A stretch of 33,974 nt of DNA from Comamonadaceae bacterium (lineage in GTDB: Bacteria; Pseudomonadota; Gammaproteobacteria; Burkholderiales; Burkholderiaceae_C): assembly GCA_947450695.1 (NCBI GenBank), contig CANFWV010000037.1, positions 1 to 33,974 on the forward strand. Direction: 5' to 3'. The notes beneath the pieces are model-generated. The model saw only the letters and a list, made by a program, of their open reading frames with translations, ran no database searches and had not been told where the DNA came from. Positions 24,756 to 33,088 of the stretch are shown piece after piece (positions within the stretch are counted from its first letter, which is position 1; each line of letters starts with the position of its first letter). Made by a program: the position numbers and the translations under genes.

Positions 24756-25310
24756 ATGGAAGTAAGTTACAAGTTGGCTTTTGACTTAGCGCCGGTCGGC
24801 TTGGTGTTGTCACGCAACCGTGCCATCGTCGATTGCAATCAGCACGTGTGCGAGATGTTTGGCGCGGCAAGAGAACAGTTGGTAGGCCAGTCGTTCAAGG
24901 TGCTTTACCCCAGCGATGCAGAATACGAGCGCATTGGCATGCGCCTGATTCCGATCCTGAATGCCAGTGGCATCTATTCCGATGACCGGATCATGAAGCG
25001 CATGGGTGGCCGCTTTCAGGGTGAACCATTTTGGTGTCACGTGACAGGCAGAACCCTGAACCGGGATGAGCCACACGAGGCGGGTATCTGGAGCTTTGAA
25101 GACCTCAGCTCACGTCGCCCTGTCACTGCCGATCTCACCGCCCGCGAACGTGAAGTGGCCGCACATTTGATGGGAGGGCTGACGTCGAAAGAAATTGGCC
25201 GAGCACTTGGCATCAGCCACCGCACGGTAGAGGTTTATCGGGCGCGCCTGATGCGTAAATACAAGGCGACGACCACGGCCGATCTGGTGCATAAATTGTT
25301 GGCTGGATGA
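24756..25310 (+). CDS. PAS domain and LuxR-type HTH transcriptional regulator
   Basis: A 184-residue regulator. The PAS domain occupies about 5-115 (FDLAPVGLVLSRNRAIVDCN, then REQLVGQSFKVLYPSDAEYE). The LuxR helix-turn-helix lies at about 125-184 with LTAREREVAAHLMGGLTSKE, then IGRALGISHRTVEVYRARLM. There is no receiver domain, so it is not phosphorylated by a kinase; the PAS domain probably senses a small molecule directly. It is divergent from scoAB and probably controls both through the inverted repeat between them. Confidence 0.92.
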   Translation: MEVSYKLAFDLAPVGLVLSRNRAIVDCNQHVCEMFGAAREQLVGQSFKVLYPSDAEYERIGMRLIPILNASGIYSDDRIMKRMGGRFQGEPFWCHVTGRTLNRDEPHEAGIWSFEDLSSRRPVTADLTAREREVAAHLMGGLTSKEIGRALGISHRTVEVYRARLMRKYKATTTADLVHKLLAG

Positions 25311-25348
25311 GCCCCGTTTAACCTGGTTGGGCCGTTTATAGTCCAGCC

Positions 25349-25765
25349 ATGAGACACACCCAACTGCGTTTACGTTTCTTGACCCGCCGCGGCTTGGTCT
25401 ACCCGCTTTGCCTTTCGCTGACGATTTTGCTGCTGGGCGGCGTCGGCTTTTGGTACCTTGAGCCGCAAGTCCAGACGCTCAGCGACGGGCTTTGGCTGGC
25501 CTTCACAACGGCAGCCACAGTGGGCTACGGCGATATTGTGCCAAGCACGCATGGCTCGCGCGCTTTTGCGGTGCTGGTGGTGCTGCTGGGTCTGGCGGTC
25601 TTGTCACTGGTCACGGCCTCCGTGGCGGCTGTCTTTGTGGGCAACGAGGAGCGCGACATCGAACGCGAGCTGATGACAGAAATCCGCGCTCTGCGCGCCG
25701 AGGTGGCGGCCCTGCACCACCATCAACAGATGGTTTGGGCAAGCCGTCAAAGCGCTAGAGACTGA
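25349..25765 (+). CDS. Two-TM potassium channel family protein
   Basis: A 138-residue protein with two membrane helices (LVYPLCLSLTILLLGGVGFW and FAVLVVLLGLAVLSLVTASV) around a pore loop. The selectivity filter TTAATVGYGD (53-62) is canonical for potassium. The cytoplasmic tail (NEERDIERELMTEIRALRAE) is a heptad-like coiled coil that could tetramerise; there is no RCK domain. It follows the PAS-LuxR gene by 38 bases and may be transcribed with it, though the link in function is unclear. Confidence 0.92.
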   Translation: MRHTQLRLRFLTRRGLVYPLCLSLTILLLGGVGFWYLEPQVQTLSDGLWLAFTTAATVGYGDIVPSTHGSRAFAVLVVLLGLAVLSLVTASVAAVFVGNEERDIERELMTEIRALRAEVAALHHHQQMVWASRQSARD

Positions 25766-25806
25766 GCCGTTCCGACCGTTATGGCACCACAACACCGGAG
25801 ATTTGC

Positions 25807-26394
25807 ATGACCCGATTTCCTGCCCCTGAACTGAAAGACTTGCCTGAAGACATACGGATCAAAATTTTGGCCGTACAGGAAAAAGCCGGCTTTGTGCCTC
25901 ATGTCTTTCTGGCCTTAGCACGACGCCCGGCGGAGTGGCGCGCGTTTTTTGCGTACCACGACGCCCTGATGATCAAGGAAGAAGGTGGCAACCCAACCGG
26001 CTCACTCACTAAGGGCGACCGCGAGATGATCGTGACCACCACCAGCGCGGCCAACAACTGCCTGTATTGCGTGGTAGCGCACGGCGCCATCTTGCGGATT
26101 TATGAAAAGAAACCGCTGGTGGCTGATCAGGTCTCGGTGAACTACCGTAAGGCCGACATCAGTCCGCGCCAAAAAGCCATGCTCGACTTTGCGATGAAAG
26201 TATGCGAGCGCTCACATGAAATAACGGATGCAGACTTCGATGCGCTTCAAGTCCACGGATTCACTGACGAAGATGCTTGGGACATTGCCGCCATTACCGC
26301 ATTTTTTGGACTCTCAAACAGAATGGCTAGCTTCAGCAACATGCAACCGAATGCAGAGTTTTACTTGATGGGTCGTATTCCGAAAGTCAAATGA
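25807..26394 (+). CDS. AhpD-like peroxidase-related protein (carboxymuconolactone decarboxylase fold)
   Basis: A 195-residue all-helical protein of the peroxidase-related group. The redox motif is Cys85-x-x-Cys88 with His92 in NNCLYCVVAHG, as in AhpD, which suggests disulfide-based peroxide reduction. The second half (AMLDFAMKVCERSHEITDAD, then AWDIAAITAFFGLSNRMASF) is typical of the larger members. GGAG precedes the ATG at good spacing. It is followed closely by a glutaredoxin-like gene, so a shared redox role is plausible. Confidence 0.92.
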   Translation: MTRFPAPELKDLPEDIRIKILAVQEKAGFVPHVFLALARRPAEWRAFFAYHDALMIKEEGGNPTGSLTKGDREMIVTTTSAANNCLYCVVAHGAILRIYEKKPLVADQVSVNYRKADISPRQKAMLDFAMKVCERSHEITDADFDALQVHGFTDEDAWDIAAITAFFGLSNRMASFSNMQPNAEFYLMGRIPKVK

Positions 26395-26434
26395 AGACCG
26401 ATTGAAAGTCATGCACTTGCGATTAACATCGCGC

Positions 26435-26839
26435 ATGAAATTTTTAATCCGCTCCTTTTTTAAAACCCTGCGCGTCGTCCTCGGTCCGGTGATGCTGCTC
26501 AAAGAGCGCTTAACCCGGCCCACCGGGCTTGTGCGCTCGCAGCCAGCGCAAGAACTCGTCGACCAGCAGTGTGTGAGCTTGGTGCTGTACCACTACAAGA
26601 CTTGTCCTTTTTGCATGAAAGTACGCCAAGAAATGCGGCGATTGTCTTTGCCGATTCAGCAGATTGATGCGCAACCCGAGGGCAGCGACCGGGACGCACT
26701 GCGACAAGGTGGCGGTCTCGCCAAAGTGCCCTGCTTGAAAATTACAGACGCTGCGGGCAGCAGCCAGTGGCTCTATGATTCCGACAAAATCGTCGCCTAT
26801 CTGCGTGGCCGTTTCTCAGCCAGCTCAGTCGCCGCCTGA
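26435..26839 (+). CDS. Glutaredoxin-like protein with N-terminal hydrophobic segment
   Basis: A 134-residue protein. A basic-hydrophobic N-terminus (MKFLIRSFFKTLRVVLGPVM) may associate with the membrane; then comes a thioredoxin fold with LVLYHYKTCPFCMKVRQEMR, where Cys57 and Cys60 form the CPFC motif of dithiol glutaredoxins. AKVPCLKI is the cis-Pro loop, and WLYDSDKIVAYLRGRF ends the domain. The frame can be extended to a TTG at 26402 or an ATG at 26411; I chose 26435 because the segment resembles relatives from that Met. Its last 15 bases overlap the end of the convergent thioesterase gene. Confidence 0.85.
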   Translation: MKFLIRSFFKTLRVVLGPVMLLKERLTRPTGLVRSQPAQELVDQQCVSLVLYHYKTCPFCMKVRQEMRRLSLPIQQIDAQPEGSDRDALRQGGGLAKVPCLKITDAAGSSQWLYDSDKIVAYLRGRFSASSVAA

Positions 26840-27253
26840 GATCATGGCTCGTATGTGGTCAGGCAAGGTCTTAGCCTTCTGCGCCGGGAAGTCGACCCAG
26901 ATGGTTGTGGCGCCTCCCGCTGCACAAATAACACCGGGCTGGTCTACCCGCTCCATCGTCGCCCAAGTTTCAAACGTGGTTCGAGCAGGGTCGCTCACAT
27001 ACATCTTGATCAGTACGTCCCCCGGGTATTCAAGCTGCTTGTAAAAATTGCAAAAAGCATTGACGATGACCGGACCTTCGCCTGTCGGATCCGGCATGCT
27101 ACAGATGCTAAGCATCCAGTCAATGCGAACGGTCTCCATATAGCGAAAGTAGGAAGTGTTATTGAGGTGCCCCATCGCGTCCATGTCACCCCAGCGAATC
27201 GGGATGCGCATCTCAAACACCAGCTTTTTAATCTCGGGAATCTCGATCTTCAT
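26825..27253 (-). CDS. Acyl-CoA thioesterase, hotdog fold (YbgC/FadM type)
   Basis: A 142-residue single hotdog domain. RWGDMDAMGHLNNTSYFRYM (20-39) is the signature of the 4-hydroxybenzoyl-CoA thioesterase/YbgC group, with Asp25 in the catalytic position on the central helix. GPVIVNAFCNFYKQLEYPGD and GATTIWVDF complete the sheet. It hydrolyses an acyl-CoA of unknown chain. It is divergent from ETF-ubiquinone oxidoreductase, an enzyme of acyl-CoA oxidation, which suggests a fatty-acid-related role. Confidence 0.92.
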   Translation of the reverse strand: MKIEIPEIKKLVFEMRIPIRWGDMDAMGHLNNTSYFRYMETVRIDWMLSICSMPDPTGEGPVIVNAFCNFYKQLEYPGDVLIKMYVSDPARTTFETWATMERVDQPGVICAAGGATTIWVDFPAQKAKTLPDHIRAMISGGD

Positions 27254-27422
27254 GTGTGTGCCTTCATGGATAGCAGGATGCAGAACGTTATCAACTGCAA
27301 TGAAGCGGCAGACTAAAATTCAAAAATTAGTTTCTGAAATTCATCTTTAGCCGCAGGTGAAACCTCAAGCCAGCGGCCAGTTCAACACCGCTACATCTCA
27401 ATTATCACGGAGCTCCCACAGC

Positions 27423-29108
27423 ATGAACAATGAAGATATCCTGGTCCAATTCGGTCCACGCGAAGCCATGGACTATGACGTGGTGGTGGTCGGCGGTGGT
27501 CCCGGCGGGTTGGCCACGGCGATTCGCCTGAAACAATTGGCGGCAGAAAAGGGTTCAGAGATTTCCGTGGTGGTGCTGGAAAAAGGCTCTGAGCCCGGCG
27601 CGCACATTCTCTCAGGTGCGGTGATGGACCCGAAAGCCTTGACCGAATTGATCCCCGACTGGAAGGCGCTGGGTGCGCCTTTGAACCAGCCTGTCACGTC
27701 AGATGAAGTGCTGTTTTTAAGCGAACAAGGCAGCACCAAAACGCCCGGTTTTTTAGTCCCCGACTGCATGCACAACGAAGGCAACTACATCGTCAGCCTA
27801 GGCAATGTGGTGCGTTGGTTGGCGCAGCAAGCTGAAAACCTCGGTGTTGAAATTTTTCCCGGCTTTGCGGCCGCCGAAGTGCTTTACAACGAAGACGGCT
27901 CGGTCAAAGGCGTCGCCACCGGCAATCTGGGTGTAAGCAAAACAGGTGAGCCCGGCGAGAACTTCCAGCTCGGCATGGAACTGCTCGGCAAGTACACGGT
28001 GTTTGCCGAAGGTGCGCGTGGCCACTTGGGTCGGCAGTTGATAAGCCGCTTCAAGCTTGACGCTGGCAAAGATCCACAAGCCTACGCGCTCGGCATCAAA
28101 GAACTCTGGGAGATTGACCCGGCCAAACACAAAGCCGGCTTAGTGGTGCACACCGCCGGTTGGCCCATGCAGTCCGACACCTACGGTGGCGGTTTCATGT
28201 ACCACCTCGAAGACAACAAAGTCACGCTCGGTCTGGTCACGGGTCTTGACTACGGCAACCCGTACCTCAGCCCGTTTGAAGAAATGCAACGCTGGAAAAC
28301 GCATCCCTCGATTCGCCAATACCTTGAAGGTGGCAAGCGCATCAGCTACGGCGCGCGCGCCATCACGGCCGGCGGTGCGCTGAGTTTGCCGAAGACGGTG
28401 TTCCCGGGTGGCGCATTGGTTGGCTGCGAAGCCGGTTACCTCAATGCAGCGCGCATCAAGGGCAGCCACGCCGCCATCAAAACCGGTATGTTGGCCGCTG
28501 AAGCCGCCTACGCCGCAGTCACAAATGGTCGCCAACACGACGAGCTCAGCGCCTACCCGGTGGCCTACGCCAAGAGCTGGCTGGCCAAAGAATTGAACCA
28601 ATCACGCAACTTCAAAGCGTGGTTCAAAAAAGGCTTGTACATGGGCTCGTTCATGACCGGCATTGAGCAGTGGCTGCTGCCGCGTCTGGGCATTCAGAGC
28701 CCGCCGTGGACGATTCACCGCACCCAACCTGACCATCTCATGCTGAAGCCGGCTGCCGAGTGCGAGCCCATCGTCTACCCGAAGCCCGACAACAAGATCA
28801 CCTTTGACCGGCTGAGTTCGGTGTTTGTCTCGAACACCAACCATGAAGAACAGCAGCCCGCACACCTGACGCTGAAAGATGCCAGCGTACCCGTCAGCGT
28901 CAACCTGGCTACCTACGCCGGCCCTGAAAGCCGTTACTGCCCTGCCGGTGTTTATGAATACGTGAAGAACCCGGACGACACCGACCGGCTGCAGATCAAC
29001 GCGCAAAACTGCGTGCACTGCAAAACCTGCGACATCAAAGACCCGACGCAAAACATCGTCTGGGTCACGCCCGAAGGCGGCGGCGGACCCAACTACAGCG
29101 GTATGTAA
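27423..29108 (+). CDS. Electron transfer flavoprotein-ubiquinone oxidoreductase
   Basis: A 561-residue membrane-associated flavoprotein that passes electrons from ETF, reduced by acyl-CoA dehydrogenases, to ubiquinone. FAD is bound at YDVVVVGGGPGGLATAIRL; the body includes GAHILSGAVMDPKALTELIP and VGCEAGYLNAARIKGSHAAI. The C-terminal 4Fe-4S cluster ligands are Cys506 (SRYCPAGVYEY), Cys530, Cys533 and Cys536 (NCVHCKTCDIKDPTQNIVW). The frame is open to a GTG at 27357; the ATG at 27423 with GGAG ten bases before it is more likely. It stands alone, without ETF alpha or beta genes. Confidence 0.97.
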   Translation: MNNEDILVQFGPREAMDYDVVVVGGGPGGLATAIRLKQLAAEKGSEISVVVLEKGSEPGAHILSGAVMDPKALTELIPDWKALGAPLNQPVTSDEVLFLSEQGSTKTPGFLVPDCMHNEGNYIVSLGNVVRWLAQQAENLGVEIFPGFAAAEVLYNEDGSVKGVATGNLGVSKTGEPGENFQLGMELLGKYTVFAEGARGHLGRQLISRFKLDAGKDPQAYALGIKELWEIDPAKHKAGLVVHTAGWPMQSDTYGGGFMYHLEDNKVTLGLVTGLDYGNPYLSPFEEMQRWKTHPSIRQYLEGGKRISYGARAITAGGALSLPKTVFPGGALVGCEAGYLNAARIKGSHAAIKTGMLAAEAAYAAVTNGRQHDELSAYPVAYAKSWLAKELNQSRNFKAWFKKGLYMGSFMTGIEQWLLPRLGIQSPPWTIHRTQPDHLMLKPAAECEPIVYPKPDNKITFDRLSSVFVSNTNHEEQQPAHLTLKDASVPVSVNLATYAGPESRYCPAGVYEYVKNPDDTDRLQINAQNCVHCKTCDIKDPTQNIVWVTPEGGGGPNYSGM

Positions 29109-29116
29109 ACCGCACA

Positions 29117-29145
29117 GGCTGAGTCGCCGTTTGGCTGGCTCAGCC
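29117..29145. other. Hairpin between convergent genes
   Basis: GGCTGAG (29117-29123) pairs with CTCAGCC (29139-29145), enclosing 15 bases. It overlaps the garR stop and follows ETF-QO by nine bases. No T-run is present, so a terminator role is uncertain. Confidence 0.35.
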
Positions 29146-30027
29146 CTCAGCGATGGGGTGGTTCGCCATCAGCTCAAGGGAACGAACCAAGGCTGAATGA
29201 TCCAGGTCTTGCATGCCGTTGGCACTGCATACCTGCATCAGTTGCGCCGCCCCAGCGGTTTGCGGCAGCGCCACACCCAAAGCCCGCGCACCATTCAGCG
29301 CCAAGTTCAGGTCTTTTTGATGCAGGCCGATTCGAAAACCAGGCGCAAACTTACGTTTAATCATGCGCTCGCCATGCACTTCCAAAATGCGTGAGGCTGC
29401 AAAACCACCCATCAGTGCCTGACGCACTTTGGCCGGATCGGCACCAGCCTTACTGGCAAACAGCAGCGCCTCGCCCACGGCAGCGATGTTCAACGCCACG
29501 ATGATCTGGTTCGCCACCTTGCAGGTCTGGCCATCGCCGTTGCCGCCGACCAGCGTGATGTTTTTACCCATCAACTCAAACAGCGGCTTGACGCGTTCAA
29601 ACACGGCATCTGGCCCGCCGACCATGATGGTCAGGCTGGCGGCCTTGGCGCCTACTTCGCCGCCAGAAACAGGCGCGTCCAGATAGTCAGCACCCAGCGC
29701 ATTGATCTTCTGGGCAAAGGTCTTGGTATCCATCGGCGAGATCGAGCTCATGTCGACCACTGTCTTGCCTTTGGACAATCCGGCGGCCACACCGTTGTCT
29801 GCAAACAGTACTTTGTCGACATCTGGCGTGTCGGGCAGCATCAAGAAAATAATGTCCGCACGCTCAGCCACTTCACGCGCCGAAGCACAGGCGGTCGCGC
29901 TACCGGTCAAGAGATCGACTGGAATTTTGCTTCGGGTGTTCAGGGAGACCTCATGCCCAGCGTTGATCAAATGTGCGGCCATGGGTGCCCCCATGATGCC
30001 CAAGCCGATGAATCCAATTTTGCTCAT
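29140..30027 (-). CDS. garR: 2-hydroxy-3-oxopropionate (tartronate semialdehyde) reductase
   Basis: A 295-residue beta-hydroxyacid dehydrogenase. The NAD(P) loop is GFIGLGIMGAPMA (5-17); the substrate loop DAPVSGGEVGAK (118-128) and catalytic Lys170 in GQTCKVANQIIVALN are intact. It reduces tartronate semialdehyde to D-glycerate. The gene is 45 bases downstream of garL on the same strand, which supplies the substrate and supports this assignment over other members such as 3-hydroxyisobutyrate dehydrogenase. GlxR of glyoxylate metabolism has the same chemistry. Confidence 0.92.
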   Translation of the reverse strand: MSKIGFIGLGIMGAPMAAHLINAGHEVSLNTRSKIPVDLLTGSATACASAREVAERADIIFLMLPDTPDVDKVLFADNGVAAGLSKGKTVVDMSSISPMDTKTFAQKINALGADYLDAPVSGGEVGAKAASLTIMVGGPDAVFERVKPLFELMGKNITLVGGNGDGQTCKVANQIIVALNIAAVGEALLFASKAGADPAKVRQALMGGFAASRILEVHGERMIKRKFAPGFRIGLHQKDLNLALNGARALGVALPQTAGAAQLMQVCSANGMQDLDHSALVRSLELMANHPIAEG

Positions 30028-30072
30028 TTAAAAAATCCCATGTCAGTTAAAAATTAGCACGTTGGTTCTCGA

Positions 30073-30855
30073 TCAGTCGCGATAACGATCGCACAAGGCT
30101 TGCGTTGCATAGCGAAAAGTTCCGAGGTCGCTGCCAACGCCGACAAAGGTTGCGCCCATCGCCATGTAGTTGCGAGCTTGCGCTTCGACGGGCGCCAGAA
30201 TGCCCACCGGTTTACCGGCAGACTTGGCATCAGCGAACACTTGAGCGATCACGGCTTGCACTTCGGGGTGGGCCGAATTACCCAGATGACCGAGTGCAGC
30301 GGCTAAGTCGGACGGGCCAACGAAGATGCTGTCAACACCGTCGATTGCAGCAATCTCCTTGACTGCGGCAACACCCGCCAAGCTTTCGATTTGCACCATC
30401 ACACAGATGTGGTCGTTGATGGATTTGAAGTAATCAGGAATGGAGCCATAGCGGTTGCTGCGCTGCGACACCGACACGCCGCGAATACCTTGCGGCGGAT
30501 AGCGCGTAGCAGAAACCGCGCTACGCGCCTCATCTGCGCTTTCGACGAAGGGCACTAGGAAGTTATAAAAGCCCGAGTCCAGCAATCTTTTGAGCTCGAC
30601 AGCACTGTTGCATGACGGCCGCACGATGGGGGCTGTCGGGCTGTCTTTCAACGCCATGAGTTGAGGAATAAAGGTGCTGACATCGTTTGGAGAATGCTCG
30701 CCGTCCAGTAATACCCAGTCAAATCCGGCTAGGCCTAGAACCTCGGCGGTGATGGGATTTGCCAGCGAGGACCAGCAACCAATGAGTTTTTTACCCGCCA
30801 ACAAATCGCGTTTGAAGCCGTTGGGGAACGATTGATAAGGACCGGCATGTGTCAT
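30073..30855 (-). CDS. garL: 2-dehydro-3-deoxyglucarate aldolase (HpcH/HpaI family)
   Basis: A 260-residue class II aldolase that splits 2-dehydro-3-deoxyglucarate (or its 5-keto form) into pyruvate and tartronate semialdehyde. The sequence follows E. coli GarL closely over its length, for example [20 protein letters not shown] and [16 protein letters not shown]. The active-site residues map with a constant offset of four: His54, Arg79, Glu157 and Asp183, equivalent to His50, Arg75, Glu153 and Asp179. It is the first gene of the garL-garR unit and is divergent from the GntR regulator, with a candidate operator in the 189-base gap. Confidence 0.95.
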   Translation of the reverse strand: MTHAGPYQSFPNGFKRDLLAGKKLIGCWSSLANPITAEVLGLAGFDWVLLDGEHSPNDVSTFIPQLMALKDSPTAPIVRPSCNSAVELKRLLDSGFYNFLVPFVESADEARSAVSATRYPPQGIRGVSVSQRSNRYGSIPDYFKSINDHICVMVQIESLAGVAAVKEIAAIDGVDSIFVGPSDLAAALGHLGNSAHPEVQAVIAQVFADAKSAGKPVGILAPVEAQARNYMAMGATFVGVGSDLGTFRYATQALCDRYRD

Positions 30856-30977
30856 AGCGTGGCTTTGAGAAATTAGGTATTACGGGCAGCGTCTGCGGGG
30901 AGGCATAGCGTCCTGCATCTAAATCAGGTGATCAACTGGACTTTTCATGATAGTTTGATAAAGTAAACCAAGTATAG

Positions 30978-31002
30978 ACATCAGTCATAAGTTGTCCGAT
31001 AA
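30978..31002. promoter_or_regulatory. Candidate GntR (FCD) operator between garL and its regulator
   Basis: Twenty-two of 25 bases match the element before the udh operon (23112-23136). The core TTGTCCGATAA (30992-31002) is a slightly degenerate form of the palindrome there. It lies 42 bases before the regulator start and 122 bases before garL, so both could be controlled from it. Confidence 0.68.
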
Positions 31003-31044
31003 AAGCCAACTCAACATTCGTCAATTCATCTCAATCGTCCTTTG

Positions 31045-31833
31045 ATGCAGCCTCCACACATCCCGACTCCCGCCCACAAAGGCATGGCCGCATTCACACT
31101 CCAAGATCGAGGTGGCCCACGTAGACCGCGAGGATTGGTCACTGAAGTTGTCGACAGCCTGGCTGTCAGCATTCGAGAAGGTCAGCTACAGCCCGGCACC
31201 AAACTGCCGACTGAGGCTGAAATCATGACTCACTTTGGCGTCAGCCGCACTGTCGTTCGCGAAGCCATCTCAAAGCTCCAAGCCTCCGCGCTGGTTGAAA
31301 CCCGACACGGCATTGGGACCTTTGTGCTGGCGCAGCAAGACTCCGGAAACTTTAAGATTGCAGCGGAAGACTTCACGACAGTCGCTGATGTCATTTCAAT
31401 CCTTGAGCTGCGGATCAGCCTGGAAACCGAAGCGGCTGGTCTGGCGGCCCTGCGCCGCACGCCAGACAACCTACTGGCGATGAAGACCGCCTTGGACAGC
31501 TTCAAAGAATCAATTTTGCAAGATTCAGATGCGGTGCCGCCTGACTTCCAGTTCCATATGGAAGTGGCCCTCTCAACAGGGAACCGCCACTTTGCCGACC
31601 TGATGAATTACCTCGGCACCATGATCATTCCACGCACCCGCGTCAACACCACACTGAACGCCCCCGAGGGCCGGTTGAACTATTTGCAACGTGTAAACAG
31701 CGAGCATGAGCGCATTTATTTGGCCATTCAACAGCAAGATGTCGAAGCTGCCCGGGCAGCTATGCGCCAACATTTGTCGAACAGCCAACAGCGCTTGCAG
31801 AAGGGCAAAAACCTCCACACGATTCAGCCATAG
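31045..31833 (+). CDS. GntR family regulator, FadR subfamily with FCD domain
   Basis: A 262-residue regulator. The winged helix covers about 28-92 (TEVVDSLAVSIREGQLQPGT, then KLPTEAEIMTHFGVSRTVVR, EAISKLQ, and wing HGIGTFVL). The C-terminal FCD domain starts near 110; acidic and histidine residues in LELRISLETEAAGLA, DFQFHMEVALSTGN and NSEHERIYLAI are the usual metal/ligand-binding positions. FCD proteins sense organic acids, here most likely an aldarate or a pathway keto acid. The frame could begin one codon earlier at a TTG. Autoregulation and control of garLR and the udh operon are inferred from the shared operator. Confidence 0.93.
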   Translation: MQPPHIPTPAHKGMAAFTLQDRGGPRRPRGLVTEVVDSLAVSIREGQLQPGTKLPTEAEIMTHFGVSRTVVREAISKLQASALVETRHGIGTFVLAQQDSGNFKIAAEDFTTVADVISILELRISLETEAAGLAALRRTPDNLLAMKTALDSFKESILQDSDAVPPDFQFHMEVALSTGNRHFADLMNYLGTMIIPRTRVNTTLNAPEGRLNYLQRVNSEHERIYLAIQQQDVEAARAAMRQHLSNSQQRLQKGKNLHTIQP

Positions 31834-32033
31834 GCACTTGCCTACCCTGATCAGCTGACTACTGTCAATCAGGAGATTCACCGGAAGGGCCCTAACCCGT
31901 TCGCCCTTAAGCTACAAAACAAGTAGCAACACAGCAATCGCACCACCAATCTGCGTTATATTCACAGCGCAGGTGTGGGCTCCAAGAAGCTTTGGTAATA
32001 ATTCGAAAAGAAGACGGTAAGAGGATGAGCTCA

Positions 32034-32363
32034 ATGGGTGCCAAGGAAAACGCGGCGGTTGGTCAACTGCTGGAGTTATTGGAAGCACGCTTTGCGCTGC
32101 GTGTGTTGTGGGCCCTCAAAGACGGACACCCTCAGACTTTTCGTCTGCTGCAAGACAGCATCGGGCACATCACACCGAACACACTCAACACCCGCATCAA
32201 AGAGCTTCGTGCCGCAGGCCTACTAAATCATGACGGAAACGGCTATGTGGTCACATCGATGGGTGCAGACTTTCTGAAACGTATGAGTGAACTGCCCGCT
32301 TTTGCTAGTAAGTGGGCTGCCAGCCAATCCAAAATCACTTCTGTCAAAAACCCCGCCAAGTAA
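32034..32363 (+). CDS. Small winged-helix (HxlR-like) transcriptional regulator
   Basis: A 109-residue winged helix protein. The core LLELLEARFALRVLWALKDG, then HPQTFRLLQDSIGHITPNTL, NTRIKELRAAGLL and wing NGYVVTSMG has the HxlR layout. The N-terminal redox cysteine of HxlR is missing. AGAGG lies nine bases before the ATG at 32034; the ATG at 32025 is too close to it, and the frame can reach a TTG at 31992. It is a single gene between the GntR regulator and grpE; no target is evident. Confidence 0.82.
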   Translation: MGAKENAAVGQLLELLEARFALRVLWALKDGHPQTFRLLQDSIGHITPNTLNTRIKELRAAGLLNHDGNGYVVTSMGADFLKRMSELPAFASKWAASQSKITSVKNPAK

Positions 32364-32381
32364 ATTAGTTAGCACCAGATC

Positions 32382-32399
32382 GGGCTTTTGCTAAAGCCC
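32382..32399 (+). other. Hairpin after winged-helix gene
   Basis: GGGCTTT and AAAGCCC form a perfect 7-base stem with a 4-base loop, 19 bases past the stop at 32363. It lacks a following T-run, so at best it is a weak terminator separating this gene from grpE. Confidence 0.4.
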
Positions 32400-32412
32400 A
32401 TCAATCCCTTGT

Positions 32413-32440
32413 CTTGAAAAGGGCATTGGTATCCCCAAAT
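32413..32440 (+). promoter_or_regulatory. Sigma-32 (heat shock) promoter of grpE
   Basis: CTTGAAA (32413-32419), 13 bases, then CCCCAAAT (32433-32440) matches the sigma-32 consensus CTTGAAA/CCCCATNT at nearly every position. It ends 33 bases before the grpE start. Confidence 0.75.
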
Positions 32441-32473
32441 GTCTTTTTTGATCGCATTTCTCATCAAGTTCTC

Positions 32474-33055
32474 ATGCCCCAAAACAACTCAAACGCACAA
32501 AATCAAACCTTGACCGGCGCACCGAGCCCGGAAGAACTCGAAGCAGCTCAAGCAGCCAATGAAGTCGATGCCATGGAGGCGCTGCCCCGCTTGGAGGCTG
32601 AACTTCTGGCCTTGCAAGCCAAAAATACCGAACTGACAGACAGCTACTTGCGCGCAAAAGCTGAAGCAGAAAACGCCCGCCGTCGAGCCGATGAAGAAAT
32701 CTCGAAAGCCCGAAAGTTTGCCGTTGAAAGCTTTGCCGAAAGCCTGCTGCCGGTGACGGACAGCCTTGAGGCTGGACTGCAGATTAAAGACGCCAATGCC
32801 CAACAAATCCGGGAAGGCGCAGAAGCCACACTGAAGCAGCTTAAAAGCGCGCTAGAGCGCAACCGCGTGATGGAAATCGACCCTACGGCAGGGACCAAAT
32901 TTGATCCGCACCAGCACCAAGCCATCAGCATGGTGCCATTGCCGGCAGAGTCCACGCAAGAGGCTAATACTGTCGTCATGGTGCTGCAAAAAGGCTATCT
33001 GATTGCTGACCGAGTACTGCGGCCAGCACTGGTCACGGTAGCGGCACCCAAGTAA
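32474..33055 (+). CDS. grpE: Nucleotide exchange factor GrpE
   Basis: A 193-residue co-chaperone that releases ADP from DnaK. The long N-terminal coiled coil runs from about 40 to 95 ([20 protein letters not shown], then [20 protein letters not shown]), followed by the four-helix dimer segment [20 protein letters not shown] and the C-terminal beta wing [15 protein letters not shown] and [20 protein letters not shown]. The frame extends to 32414, but this would overlap the sigma-32 promoter, so the ATG at 32474 is used. dnaK follows after 166 bases with its own heat-shock promoter. Confidence 0.96.
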   Translation: MPQNNSNAQNQTLTGAPSPEELEAAQAANEVDAMEALPRLEAELLALQAKNTELTDSYLRAKAEAENARRRADEEISKARKFAVESFAESLLPVTDSLEAGLQIKDANAQQIREGAEATLKQLKSALERNRVMEIDPTAGTKFDPHQHQAISMVPLPAESTQEANTVVMVLQKGYLIADRVLRPALVTVAAPK

Positions 33056-33088
33056 ACAACGGCTAAAAAATAAGCCCGTCATCAGGGT

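Noticed and set aside
31831..31908. Inverted repeats TAGGCA/TGCCTA and AAGGGC/GCCCTT after the GntR gene
   Set aside because: The arms are only six bases long and no T-run follows, so I do not call a terminator.
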